Shown here piece after piece: positions 36,691-51,236 of a stretch of DNA of 64,000 nucleotides. Position numbers and translations under genes: made by a program. The DNA comes from Tragulus kanchil. Lineage: Eukaryota; Chordata; Mammalia; Artiodactyla; Tragulidae. The notes below the pieces were generated by a model, which was given only the letters and a program-made list of their open reading frames with translations, ran no database searches and had not been told where the DNA came from. Location: the NCBI GenBank assembly GCA_022376925.1, contig JAIOJX010000031.1, forward strand, positions 139,456,854 to 139,520,853. The letters are read 5' to 3'. Numbering within the stretch: the first letter of the stretch is position 1; each line of letters opens with the position of its first letter.

Positions 36691-38519
36691 GCTGTTACAA
36701 CTACTTCCTGTCCAGTCTTGGGAGGCGCTTGTCTGCCTGTCACAGGCCTGCCGTGTAGGGCTGCGAATTGTTGTCCCCCCACACCCCCTCTGGCGATAAC
36801 GAAGAGTGAGATATGGTCAGGCTCTCAGGACGGAGAGAAGGAGGTACCGTCTCTGCCAGCACCTGTGGGCACAGAGGTGTCCGTGGGCATCGGAGACAGC
36901 TGGGGTGGGCGGGCAGAGCGCGCCCTCCCCGCAGGTCAGCTCACCCCTGGCAAAGGGCCCAGAGGGCTCCAGGCCTTCAGCTGCTGAGGCCTGAGGCTGG
37001 GAACGCTGGGCCCACAGCCCTGACATTTTGGGGGTCTGCGGTTTATAGTGTTGTCTCACATCCCCAACCTAATCTGCATACCCTCCTCCCCTGAGCCAGG
37101 GGTGCAGCTGAGGAAAGCAGGGTCCAGAGAAAAGGCCTGGGCCCGAGGCGCTCCGGAACAGGTAGAAAGGGGTGCATGACATCCCTGCCTCGGGCCCCCA
37201 TGCCATGCCTTTCCCCTCGCTTCCCTGCTCTGCACCCAGCATCCCCCAAGCCCCACCGCCCATGACCTTGAGACTCGGCTGGGCGCCGCAGAAGGAAGGA
37301 TTGCGTTCCACTTGGTTCCATCTCAGGCCAGAAATCATGAAATCACAGCAAAGCCCAAATGGAGGGGACCCTATGAAGTCATCTGACCTTCAAACGGCGA
37401 ATGCTAACAACACGACTACTATCAATAATAACAGTGAATGATAACAGTATCAGCTAGGTGTGTCAAGGGCTTTACAACACAACCATGATATAAGAATTAC
37501 TAACAGCCTATTTTACAGATAAAGAAACGGAGGCCCACAGCTGAAACATGACAGAACACAGCTTCAAATGCAGAGCCAGTCTCCAAAGACGTTGCTCCCT
37601 GCTTCACCTCCTGCAGCATTTCAGACAAGCACTGAAGGTACTTGCATACCTCCACAGACAGGGAACTCACCACCCAACACTTCTTCCATTTGTAGACAGT
37701 TTGTCCACGCTGTGGGATCTGTGGTGTCTGTCCACCCATCTCCCCTCTTCCTGCTCGTGATTCTTTGACCCCACCTGGGGTCACCGTTCACTGGAGCAGG
37801 ATTGGATGGCAGGCCTGAGTACAACCAACAGATACCTACGCCAGGGATCTAGAACTTTTTGCCCGCACACTGCTTGCTACCCAGAGTCAGGATTTCTGAC
37901 TCAGGTAGGCTTCCCTTCTGGCTACGTGTGCAATGAAATCCCGACATTAAAGCCCCTCTGTTGAAATACCCAGGTGCGCCTGTCTCAGCAGAAAGGACAG
38001 GAGCCGCCGCAGTGCGGGCCACCCTCCTCCGCGTGCACAGGAGCCCAGAGAGTCAGCCGACAGAGAACATGTTGCGAATCAGAAAGACGCCGAGGCACAC
38101 TGTCCCTGCCTTGACCGAGCGCACTCGGTTCCCGGGAGCAGGACCGCTGACAAGGCCGCTTCCTGATCTTGGCGTTCACAGTCACGCCCAGGTCCCTGCA
38201 GTTTCAGCCCCACCTTGCTTGAGCTAACCTCAGAGAATAATGCCTGAGCCACGACGTTCACAGGAGAAACTCCATCCTGAGTCTCCGCCCACTACCGGAA
38301 GTCTGGGGGTCACGGGAAGCACGCGGAGCAGCCCTCATTCCCGCAGAGCTTAAAACACTTGAAGACGGTGGTCCCCGCGCTCCCCCGGAAGTCCAGCCTG
38401 GCCTTCTCCGGATGAACTACCCCTTGAAAGCTCCTGGAAGCCAGGCTGCACACCCACACCCGAGCACCCTGCCTGGCCGGGCGGGGCGTGTGTGCTTGCA
38501 TCTGCATAGGTGTGTTCAG
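36691..38519. other. ZNF423: ZNF423 intron, mostly unremarkable
   Basis: A reverse MIR lies at about 37455-37590 (TTTTACAGATAAAGAAACGG). Otherwise no feature is supported. Confidence 0.4.
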
Positions 38520-39560
38520 ATGAACCTTATTCAGGCTTCCTTCTTTCTCCTCCCCCAGCCCCGCCCCCAGCAACTATTGGTCTGCTTTCCCCTCCCATGT
38601 TTTTGCCTTTTTCCACAGTATGGAACCTTTGAGTCTGGCTTCTTTCTTTATCTTGGTTGCTGCGCAGGCTTTTCTCTAGTCGCCGCGAGCCGGGGCTCCT
38701 CTCTAGTTGCAGTGAACAGGCTACTCATTGCGAGGTTTCTCCTGTTGCCGAGCACAGGCTGCAGGTCACATGGACTTCAGTGGCTGCACGTGGGCTCTAG
38801 AGCACCGGCTCAGTTGCTGTGCCGCCCACGCCGAGCTGCTCCGTGGCATGCGGGATCTTCCTGGACCAGGGACCGAACCCGTGTCCCCTGCATTGGCAGG
38901 CAGATTCTTTACCACTGAGCCACCAGGGAAGCCCCCGTCTGGCTTCTTTCACTTGCCATCTGCAGTCTATACATGTTGTATGTAAGAGCAGTTGCATTTT
39001 AGTGCCAGATTGCCGTCCATGGTAGGAAGAGCTCTGTCGGCTTGCTCACCAGAAAAGGGACCAGTGAAAAGCGATTATATATAAAGTTTTGCATCATGCA
39101 TGTAGAGATTTCTAGATGACTATGTTTTCTGTTCTCTGGGATAAACACCCAGCAGTGGCATGGCTTGGTCACAGGTTAACTGCAGGTTTAACTTTCTAAG
39201 AAACTTACAAATGATTGTCCCACGTGGCTATACTATTTTGCATTCCTCCAGCAATTGAGGAAAGTTCCCGACGCTCCTTCCTGCCCTGGCTGGCACTTGT
39301 TGCTTTGGGGTTTTAGACATTTTATGAGGTGTCTCACGGTTTTCACTGGCTCTTCCCTAATTACGGACCACCTTGAACATCCATACATCTTCTTTGGTGA
39401 ACGGTTGACATTTTTTGTGTTTTTTCTTTTTTTCCGTTTGGTTGATTTCCTGCCCTGACCTCATTATTGAGTTTTGAGAGTTTTTAAAAAATGTTCCAGA
39501 TACGAGTGTGTTTTATCAAGTATGTGATTTTCAAATATTTTCTCCCAGCCTTTTGATTTC
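38520..39560 (-). repeat. L1 LINE fragment, reverse, interrupted by a SINE
   Basis: Antisense L1 phrases run through the region: ACAGTATGGAACCTTTGAG, CAGATTGCCGTCC, TTTTGCATTCCTCCAGCAATTG, ATCTTCTTTGGTGAACGG and CAAATATTTTCTCCCAGCC. The piece from 38950 is duplicated at 40034-40643. Confidence 0.75.
38647..38936 (-). mobile_element. CHR-type SINE inserted in L1
   Basis: Reverse-oriented SINE ending CCACCAGGGAAGCCCCC. A perfect 14-base target duplication GTCTGGCTTCTTTC lies at 38633-38646 and 38937-38950. Confidence 0.92.
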
Positions 39561-40033
39561 TCAGTGTCTTAACCGTCAGTGACTCTCAAAGACCAAATTT
39601 CTTAAATTTGGGTTCAGGTTGTAAATGAGATCATATCTCTTCCCATCACAGTGGGGACACCTCTGCTGTCCTACGAACCTTGCTGTAGCCTGGCCTCCAC
39701 ACCCAGCCCCCTTCACCACCACCCCCCAACTGTGCTTCAGCTATGTGTCACCTTCTGGTGTCCCAACCACTCGCCCAGCTCACCTTGGCCACAGGGCCTT
39801 TGCACACATAGCTCTCTTCCACACACACACTGCCCCTTCTCATCTCCCAGGCCTCAGCTCAAATGCCACCTGCTCAGAGAGTCCCCTGCCACCTTACCAC
39901 ATGCACGGAGCTGTAACCAATCTCACCCCCTATTAGGATCTAGCCAATATTTTCTCCATGGTATTGGCCACTACTGGAAAGTGCCTATCGGTCCCTTCAG
40001 AATGTAAGCCCTCTGGGTGTTCCTTCTCACTCC
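38950..40033 (+). repeat. Tandem duplication 7, first copy (partner 40034-41104)
   Basis: Starts CACTTGCCATCTGCAG, at the 3' target-site duplication of a CHR SINE, and recurs with a shift of 1084 (1083 after a one-T difference). It contains antisense L1 and L2 sequence. Confidence 0.95.
39620..40025 (+). repeat. L2 LINE 3' region
   Basis: CACAGGGCCTTTGCACAC, CTCAGCTCAAATGCCACCTG, CAGAGAGTCCCCTGCC and CAGAATGTAAGCCCTCTGG in L2 order. Present again at 40703-41135 and in part at 42046-42290. Confidence 0.7.
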
Positions 40034-41104
40034 CACTTGCCATCTGCAGTCTATACATGTTGTATGTAAGAGCAGTTGCATTTAGTGCCAGATTGCCGTC
40101 CATGGTAGGAAGAGCTCTGTCGGCTTGCTCACCAGAAAAGGGACCAGTGAAAAGCGATTATATATAAAGTTTTGCATCATGCATGTAGAGATTTCTAGAT
40201 GACTATGTTTTCTGTTCTCTGGGATAAACACCCAGCAGTGGCATGGCTTGGTCACAGGTTAACTGCAGGTTTAACTTTCTAAGAAACTTACAAATGATTG
40301 TCCCACGTGGCTATACTATTTTGCATTCCTCCAGCAATTGAGGAAAGTTCCCGACGCTCCTTCCTGCCCTGGCTGGCACTTGTTGCTTTGGGGTTTTAGA
40401 CATTTTATGAGGTGTCTCACGGTTTTCACTGGCTCTTCCCTAATTACGGACCACCTTGAACATCCATACATCTTCTTTGGTGAACGGTTGACATTTTTTG
40501 TGTTTTTTCTTTTTTTCCGTTTGGTTGATTTCCTGCCCTGACCTCATTATTGAGTTTTGAGAGTTTTTAAAAAATGTTCCAGATACGAGTGTGTTTTATC
40601 AAGTATGTGATTTTCAAATATTTTCTCCCAGCCTTTTGATTTCTCAGTGTCTTAACCGTCAGTGACTCTCAAAGACCAAATTTCTTAAATTTGGGTTCAG
40701 GTTGTAAATGAGATCATATCTCTTCCCATCACAGTGGGGACACCTCTGCTGTCCTACGAACCTTGCTGTAGCCTGGCCTCCACACCCAGCCCCCTTCACC
40801 ACCACCCCCCAACTGTGCTTCAGCTATGTGTCACCTTCTGGTGTCCCAACCACTCGCCCAGCTCACCTTGGCCACAGGGCCTTTGCACACATAGCTCTCT
40901 TCCACACACACACTGCCCCTTCTCATCTCCCAGGCCTCAGCTCAAATGCCACCTGCTCAGAGAGTCCCCTGCCACCTTACCACATGCACGGAGCTGTAAC
41001 CAATCTCACCCCCTATTAGGATCTAGCCAATATTTTCTCCATGGTATTGGCCACTACTGGAAAGTGCCTATCGGTCCCTTCAGAATGTAAGCCCTCTGGG
41101 TGTT
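40034..41104 (+). repeat. Tandem duplication 7, second copy
   Basis: Direct copy of 38950-40020. Its last part (40887-41104) is also the start of duplication 8, so that piece occurs three times. Confidence 0.95.
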
Positions 41105-42045
41105 TCTCTGTCTCACTCACCACTGTCTTGTCAGTTTCTAGATCTACTGTCTGTATGTAATGAACCCTCCCTCCATCTCTCTATCTGATGCTCTGAACAA
41201 ACATAGAGCAACAGTAGGGAGTCCCCTCTCACGCACCTAATCAATGAATGTGCCCTGGTTTGTTGAACATCCTTCAAATTAATCTCAGTCTTGGGCAGAG
41301 CCCGGTGACCTCAGAATCAAACAGGACGTCACCTCCTTCTTTCTGGAAACTATGCTCCTATTAATGCAGCCCAAGACAACACTGCCTTTGGAGACAGACA
41401 CATGACTCCACCGACCAAGCCTGCCAGAGCCCAAACCCAGCTGTATGACGTCTATATCCACAACAGAAGTTAAGCTCCTGCAGTGAGAACGATCCAAGAG
41501 TTCACATCTTCTCACGACCTCTCAGCCCAGAGTGGCTTGTGCTTACAAACATCAGCTGCTCTGGTCTACCCACAGAGCCGACATGACGTATGGCCTGGAA
41601 AGCCAGTCAGGATGCCAGCAAGGGCCAGGCCCTGACTTCTATTGCAGCACCCCCAAGACACCACATGTCACTCCAGGGAAAGAAACCACGTGCCTGCCAG
41701 CCGCAGCTCCAGCGTAATGATGATGAAATTTTCAATGCCTGGGAAAAAACCTCCTCTCAAAACACCAGAAAATTGCTCTTCAAGTTACTTAACGAAAGCC
41801 ATTATTTGCATAGATCTGGCGTTACCACAACACTTCCACATCTAAATGGTCTGTAATTAAAATCATTAATTGCAGAAAATAGTGACTCGTTAAGGCTATA
41901 ATTTAGTGAGGTTCTCGGCATTTGAGGATCTGCATTAGAGGCGGACGGGTGACCGAAACCGCCGGCTCACACACAGCCTTCTGGCGTCCAGGCGTCTGCC
42001 GTCGAAATGAGACCTGACTTGAAAATACTGTGACCGCCTCCGACT
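40887..42045 (+). repeat. Tandem duplication 8, first copy (partner 42046-43185)
   Basis: Starts CACATAGCTCTCTTCC and recurs with a shift of 1159 (1157 after a two-C difference). The last 100 bases of this copy (about 41945-42045) are error-rich compared with 43100-43215. Confidence 0.95.
41838..41912. promoter_or_regulatory. AT-rich block with clustered homeodomain-type motifs
   Basis: TAAATGGTCTGTAATTAAAATC and CATTAATTGCAG give several TAATT cores within 40 bases, in otherwise mixed sequence free of repeats. Candidate intronic enhancer core, by composition only. Duplicated at 42995-43069. Confidence 0.3.
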
Positions 42046-43185
42046 TCACATAGCTCTCTTCCACACACACACTGCCTTCTCATCTCCCAGGCCTCAGCTC
42101 AAATGCCACCTGCTCAGAGAGTCCCCTGCCACCTTACCACATGCACGGAGCTGTAACCAATCTCACCCCCTATTAGGATCTAGCCAATATTTTCTCCATG
42201 GTATTGGCCACTACTGGAAAGTGCCTATCGGTCCCTTCAGAATGTAAGCCCTCTGGGTGTTTCTCTGTCTCACTCACCACTGTCTTGTCAGTTTCTAGAT
42301 CTACTGTCTGTATGTAATGAACCCTCCCTCCATCTCTCTATCTGATGCTCTGAACAAACATAGAGCAACAGTAGGGAGTCCCCTCTCACGCACCTAATCA
42401 ATGAATGTGCCCTGGTTTGTTGAACATCCTTCAAATTAATCTCAGTCTTGGGCAGAGCCCGGTGACCTCAGAATCAAACAGGACGTCACCTCCTTCTTTC
42501 TGGAAACTATGCTCCTATTAATGCAGCCCAAGACAACACTGCCTTTGGAGACAGACACATGACTCCACCGACCAAGCCTGCCAGAGCCCAAACCCAGCTG
42601 TATGACGTCTATATCCACAACAGAAGTTAAGCTCCTGCAGTGAGAACGATCCAAGAGTTCACATCTTCTCACGACCTCTCAGCCCAGAGTGGCTTGTGCT
42701 TACAAACATCAGCTGCTCTGGTCTACCCACAGAGCCGACATGACGTATGGCCTGGAAAGCCAGTCAGGATGCCAGCAAGGGCCAGGCCCTGACTTCTATT
42801 GCAGCACCCCCAAGACACCACATGTCACTCCAGGGAAAGAAACCACGTGCCTGCCAGCCGCAGCTCCAGCGTAATGATGATGAAATTTTCAATGCCTGGG
42901 AAAAAACCTCCTCTCAAAACACCAGAAAATTGCTCTTCAAGTTACTTAACGAAAGCCATTATTTGCATAGATCTGGCGTTACCACAACACTTCCACATCT
43001 AAATGGTCTGTAATTAAAATCATTAATTGCAGAAAATAGTGACTCGTTAAGGCTATAATTTAGTGAGGTTCTCGGCATTTGAGGATCTGCATTAGAGGCG
43101 GACGGGGTGACCCGGGAAACCGCCGGCTCACACACAGCCTTCTGGCGTCCAGGGCGTCTGCCGTCGAAATGAGACCTGACTTGAA
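42046..43185 (+). repeat. Tandem duplication 8, second copy
   Basis: Direct copy of 40887-42030. It runs cleanly into the start of duplication 9. Confidence 0.95.
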
Positions 43186-44236
43186 ACTGTGGCTCCCTGC
43201 ACCTCTGCACTGTGGAGCCGGCCTCCGACACAGGGGTGCTGATGGAGCTCAAAAAAGGCAAGACTGGGAAGATTCTCTGGGGAAACCTTAAGGCCAACAC
43301 GGAGAGCAGGCCTCCATCTTTTGGCGTCTAGGGCAGTGTGGGGGCAGCCAGAGGGCTGAGCGAGCCCGAAGTTGAAGTAAATCATAGTTTGTATGAGCGA
43401 GTGCATTTAAGAGAGGCTTGCCATGTTGGGCTATGGAGCTTCCCGGGCGGCACTCAGTGGTAAAGAACCCGCCCGCCAATGCAGGGGACTTAAGAGATGT
43501 GGGTTTGATCTCTGGGTTGGGAAGATCCCCTGGAGGAAGGCGTGGCAACCCACTCCAGTATTCCTGCCTGGAGAATCCTACAGACGGAGGAGCCTGGTGG
43601 GCTACCATCCAGGGTCTCCAAGAGTCAGGCATGACTGAAGTGACTTAGCATGCATGCACGGGTTGGGCTATAAAAAGGTTCAGTTGTCTGGGAACCTGGG
43701 CCAAATTTTGGTAGCTGGCCAGGCATGGAAAGCAAGTGAAGGTAGGCTGCTTGGGTGCACAAGCAAGGCTTCCTGGATGGACATGACGAAGGCTGGTAGC
43801 AGCCCCCTGGGTCAAATGAGAGACAGGGCAGTTGGCTATCCCCTCACAGGCTTGGCACGGGGGTATACCCTCTATTTATGGATCAATGGGGAGACGGCGT
43901 TGGGCCCTGGGTGGGGTTGCTACCTTGCTGGTGGTTATCTGGACGTGGAAGGTCCTCTCTGGGCCTGGGTCCATAATTCTGCCCCACACTGAGATGGGAT
44001 AAAGGCTGTGTGAGTGATCCAGGACATAGAGGAACTCAGAGGGACTGCCCAGAGGAGGAAATGAAATAGGCTTTCCTGTGCAGCTCAAGGTTCGAGGGCA
44101 GGCCTATCGGCTCTGCCTGCCCATCCCGGGCGTGGGGCCTGCCCACGGGAACCAGACCCTGACCGTGGGATGGCGAATCCCTTCCATGCCCTCCATGAGC
44201 CCGTGTCCATCTTCCCTGGGTGGCTGGCTGTGGCCG
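43132..44236 (+). repeat. Tandem duplication 9, first copy (partner 44237-45337)
   Basis: Starts ACACAGCCTTCTGGCGTCC and recurs with a shift of 1105. It contains a full Bov-tA-type SINE with its target-site duplication. Confidence 0.95.
43435..43661 (+). mobile_element. Bov-tA/BovA-type SINE
   Basis: GGAGCTTCCCGGGCGGCACTC head to GACTGAAGTGACTTAGCATG tail. Target duplication GTTGGGCTAT at 43425-43434 and 43662-43671. Same insertion copied at 44540-44766. Confidence 0.93.
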
Positions 44237-45337
44237 ACACAGCCTTCTGGCGTCCAGGGCGTCTGCCGTCGAAATGAGACCTGACTTGAAACTGTGGCTC
44301 CCTGCACCTCTGCACTGTGGAGCCGGCCTCCGACACAGGGGTGCTGATGGAGCTCAAAAAAGGCAAGACTGGGAAGATTCTCTGGGGAAACCTTAAGGCC
44401 AACACGGAGAGCAGGCCTCCATCTTTTGGCGTCTAGGGCAGTGTGGGGGCAGCCAGAGGGCTGAGCGAGCCCGAAGTTGAAGTAAATCATAGTTTGTATG
44501 AGCGAGTGCATTTAAGAGAGGCTTGCCATGTTGGGCTATGGAGCTTCCCGGGCGGCACTCAGTGGTAAAGAACCCGCCCGCCAATGCAGGGGACTTAAGA
44601 GATGTGGGTTTGATCTCTGGGTTGGGAAGATCCCCTGGAGGAAGGCGTGGCAACCCACTCCAGTATTCCTGCCTGGAGAATCCTACAGACGGAGGAGCCT
44701 GGTGGGCTACCATCCAGGGTCTCCAAGAGTCAGGCATGACTGAAGTGACTTAGCATGCATGCACGGGTTGGGCTATAAAAAGGTTCAGTTGTCTGGGAAC
44801 CTGGGCCAAATTTTGGTAGCTGGCCAGGCATGGAAAGCAAGTGAAGGTAGGCTGCTTGGGTGCACAAGCAAGGCTTCCTGGATGGACATGACGAAGGCTG
44901 GTAGCAGCCCCCTGGGTCAAATGAGAGACAGGGCAGTTGGCTATCCCCTCACAGGCTTGGCACGGGGGTATACCCTCTATTTATGGATCAATGGGGAGAC
45001 GGCGTTGGGCCCTGGGTGGGGTTGCTACCTTGCTGGTGGTTATCTGGACGTGGAAGGTCCTCTCTGGGCCTGGGTCCATAATTCTGCCCCACACTGAGAT
45101 GGGATAAAGGCTGTGTGAGTGATCCAGGACATAGAGGAACTCAGAGGGACTGCCCAGAGGAGGAAATGAAATAGGCTTTCCTGTGCAGCTCAAGGTTCGA
45201 GGGCAGGCCTATCGGCTCTGCCTGCCCATCCCGGGCGTGGGGCCTGCCCACGGGAACCAGACCCTGACCGTGGGATGGCGAATCCCTTCCATGCCCTCCA
45301 TGAGCCCGTGTCCATCTTCCCTGGGTGCTGGCTGTCA
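44237..45337 (+). repeat. Tandem duplication 9, second copy
   Basis: Direct copy of 43132-44236, ending at CTTCCCTGGGTG-CTGGCTGT. Confidence 0.95.
44540..44766 (+). mobile_element. Bov-tA/BovA-type SINE, duplicated copy
   Basis: Copy of 43435-43661 with the same target duplication, carried by tandem duplication 9. Confidence 0.93.
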
Positions 45338-46906
45338 GGAGCCGTGCAGACTGGATGGATCCGGGCCCGGTGGAGTGGACGGGCTGCAGTGCGGTGAAAT
45401 GGGCTACCCAGCCACAGGCACGGCTGCACCCCTTCTACCCCAGGAAAGGGCCATCCCTGCCACCTGCCAGTGACACGAGAACTCTGCTGTGAGCCCAGTC
45501 TTGCCCCCCGGCCTGGGGAGGTACAGCTGCTGAGTATAGGCCCACCACCTACACCCACTGGGCGGGCAGATACTGCGGGTCTGGGTGCGCCCTAGCCCCT
45601 GGGAACATGACCAATGCCAGCTCTCCTCTACAGCCACTGGGGGTCCCTCCCTCGCTCCTTTGAAGTTGGGCATGGACACATGACAGGCTCTGGTCAAGAC
45701 ACCAGGCGAGGGAGACACAGGCATGTCCCACGGACACTTGGCGAGCTGGCCTGCGATCGTCACCTCCGTCTCTCCCTGCCTTGGTGACCACACACACCTG
45801 AAAGGAGATGGACCCACGATGGGCCCAGGTCGCTGATGGCCGTGAGCAGAGGCCCCACCCGGCCATCTGCCTGGATGTGTAACGTGAGCAACAAACACAT
45901 CTTTGTGACCTGAAGAAAGAGCTAGGGGATGTCTGTTACGGCAGCAGAATGTAACCTGCATCCTGGCCAAAACCAGGTTAGTCTCAGCACGTGGTGTTTC
46001 CACATGTCTGTGTGTACATGTGGGATTTCTGTGGAGGCCTGTGTGTTACTTCTTTGGCGGTGCGGTGTGATGTTGTGTGTGTGTGTGTGTGTGTTTGTGT
46101 GGTATTTGGGGGATGGCGTACGCGCTCCCTAGTGTTATGAGAGTTTCTTGCAAAAACCAGTGGGTGAGAAGGATCTGTGTCCTGGACATAGATCTTGGTC
46201 TTCAAAAACTAGCAACAGGTGGGAAAGGGACCCATGGATGCCGAGGGGCGTGGCTGCAGGTGTCCAGGAAGGACCACCAGAGTGTCTTCTCTTCCCAAGG
46301 GCCCTCTCAGCTACGACAGACCCTGGACGGATGGGAGCTGAGGAAGCTGAGGGCCGCGTACCTCACTGGAGGGCCTCATCAGATGCGGGGACTCCTGGCC
46401 AGTATCCCTTCCTCTGAGCTGGGGCCCAACCTGGCATGCACTGCTCTCATGTGGGTGGCTTTCCGGAGCATCGTGCAGGTCCCCAGACACCGGACCCAAC
46501 TTCCAGCCGCACACTGCTGGATTCAGCCCCACAAAGTCACACGGGCCACCAGCCAGGGATCATGTCATATCGGTGAGAAAACAAAATCCCTGAGAGGGCA
46601 AGGGACTTGCTACAGAAACACATGCAGGTGAAGCCTCTGACTCAGGTTCCCAGGCTCGGCTGCTGGGACCCAGCCTCGTGAGGACGCTGGGCCAGCGAGG
46701 CCAGGAGGCCACCCAGCCCCGGCCCCTACCAGCCAGCCCGGAGAGCAGCCCCTGGCTCCAGACCCACGAGCGCGAGTCCAGGGCCGGTTGGTTTCTCAGT
46801 TAGGGCGGTGCTGAGTACAAAGCCCCGCCATCGTGGATTCACCCTGAGACCCGGAGGGCCCCCAGGAGGACACGGAGGGCTGTGAGCGGTGGCGGAGGGC
46901 ACTCAC
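45338..46906. other. ZNF423: ZNF423 last intron, 5' part
   Basis: No exon is seen other than at its border. A GT microsatellite with one interruption lies at 46072-46101. Confidence 0.5.
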
Positions 46907-47022
46907 CTGCAGCTCGGTCTGGAAGAAGAACTTCTGCGGGCACTGCGAGCAGTCGTAGATCTTGTCCTCCTGCCCGTGCACAGCAAAGATGTGCTGCTGC
47001 AGCTTGTTGGCCTGGACGAAGA
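46907..47022 (-). CDS. ZNF423: ZNF423, penultimate coding exon (end of one zinc finger, start of the last)
   Basis: On the minus strand a TGTCCAG acceptor (just above 47022) precedes 116 bases that end in CAG, followed by a GTGAGT donor (46901-46906). Joined in phase to the upstream exon it reads ...[19 protein letters not shown], which completes a C2H2 finger (C-x2-C-x12-H-x4-H). [23 protein letters not shown] follows, and its cysteine pair starts the final finger. The exon ends between codons (phase 0). The residues [16 protein letters not shown] match my memory of ZNF423 better than ZNF521, which I recall as carrying T in place of S after YDC. The two introns cut inside fingers, so each exon alone looks like a broken finger. 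The exon lies outside the duplicated segments. Confidence 0.93.
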
Positions 47023-49980
<2,958 letters not shown>

Positions 49981-50418
49981 TAACATTGGAAAAACCGTAG
50001 TCATATACAGATGTGAGAGCTGGACCATCCAGAAGGCTGAGTGCCAAAGAATTGATGCCTTTGACCTGTGGTGTTGGAGAAGGCTCTTGAGAGTCCCTTA
50101 GACTGCAAGGAGATCAAACCAGTCCATCCTAAAGGAAATCAACCCTGGCTATTCATTGGAAGGACTGATGCTGAAGCTGAAGCTTCCCTACTTTGGCCCC
50201 CTGATGCAAAGAGACGACTCATTGGAAAAGACCCTGATGCTGGGAAAAATAGAAGACAAAAGGAGAAGGGGACGACAGAGGATGAGATGACTGATGGCAC
50301 CAACTCAAAGGACATGAGTCTGAGCAAGTTTCAGGAGATGATGAAGGACAGGAAGCCTGGCGTGCTGTAGTCCACGGGGCCACAGAGAGTTGGACACGAC
50401 TGAGCAACTGAACTGAAC
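49981..50418 (+). mobile_element. BovB (RTE) LINE 3' end
   Basis: The plus strand translates, with breaks, to the C-terminal tail of the BovB ORF (ESWTIQKAE-, DLWCWRRLLRVP-type, LSKFQEMMKDRKPGVL). It ends in GAGTTGGACACGACTGAGC, the segment shared with Bov SINE tails. The reverse transcriptase core is absent. Confidence 0.85.
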
Positions 50419-51015
50419 TCCCTCAACAGTACACACCCAAGAGAACGTCCAAACTCCAGACGTCTGACAACAGCAAATGCTGATGAGGACGTGGAGTGAC
50501 AGGAATGCCCACCTATTGCTGTGAGAATGCAAAATAGTACAGCGTCTTTGCAAGACTCTGTGTTGGCAGCTTCTTATAAAACTAGACCCACTCTTCCCAT
50601 GTGACCCATCAGTCTCACTCCTTAGTCTTTACTGAAAGCAACTGAGAACTTATGTCCACACAAAAACTGGTACACAGATGTTTACAGTAGATTTTATTTA
50701 ATATTGCCAAGCCTTGGAAGCAACCCAGATGTCCTTCAGGAGATGGATGGATACATAAACTATGATACTTCCAGACAATGGAATATCAGTCCACGCTAAA
50801 AAGAAGATAGTGAGGAACTTTCAATGCATATTACTAAGTGAAAGAAGCCATCTGAAAAACGCTACATATGGCATGATTCCAACTATTCTGGAAAAACTAT
50901 GTAGATCACCAAAGGCTCAGTGGTTATAAGGGATGAGGGAGTGGATGAACAGGCAAACGCAGAGGACTTTTAGGCCTGTGAAAATACTCTGTACGATATT
51001 ACACTCATATGTCAT
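50419..51015 (+). repeat. L1 LINE 3' fragment
   Basis: GAAGCAACCCAGATGTCC, ATGGATGGATACATAAAC, GACAATGGAATATCAG and GTGAAAGAAGCCATCTG are typical forward L1 3' phrases. Confidence 0.8.
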
Positions 51016-51018
51016 TAT

Positions 51019-51236
51019 GTGAAAGTGAAAGTGTCAGACTCACTTGCGTCTGACTCTTTGCGACCCCATGGGCTGTAGCTCTCCAGGCTCCTCTGCCCAT
51101 GGGATTCTCCAGGCAGGACTACTGGAGTGGGTTGCCATGCCCTTCTCCAAGGGATCTTCCCCACCCAGGGACTGAACCCGGGTCTCCCGCATGGCAGGCG
51201 GACTTTTCACCTTCTGAGCCGCCAGGGGAAGCCCAT
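51019..51236 (-). mobile_element. Bov-tA/BovA-type SINE
   Basis: GTCTGACTCTTTGCGACCCC to GCCGCCAGGGGAAGCCC in reverse, adjoining the L1 and BovB pieces. Confidence 0.93.

Noticed and set aside
46796..46981. 61-residue zinc-finger open frame
   Set aside because: It begins inside the exon and reads through the GTGAGT donor at 46906 into the intron.
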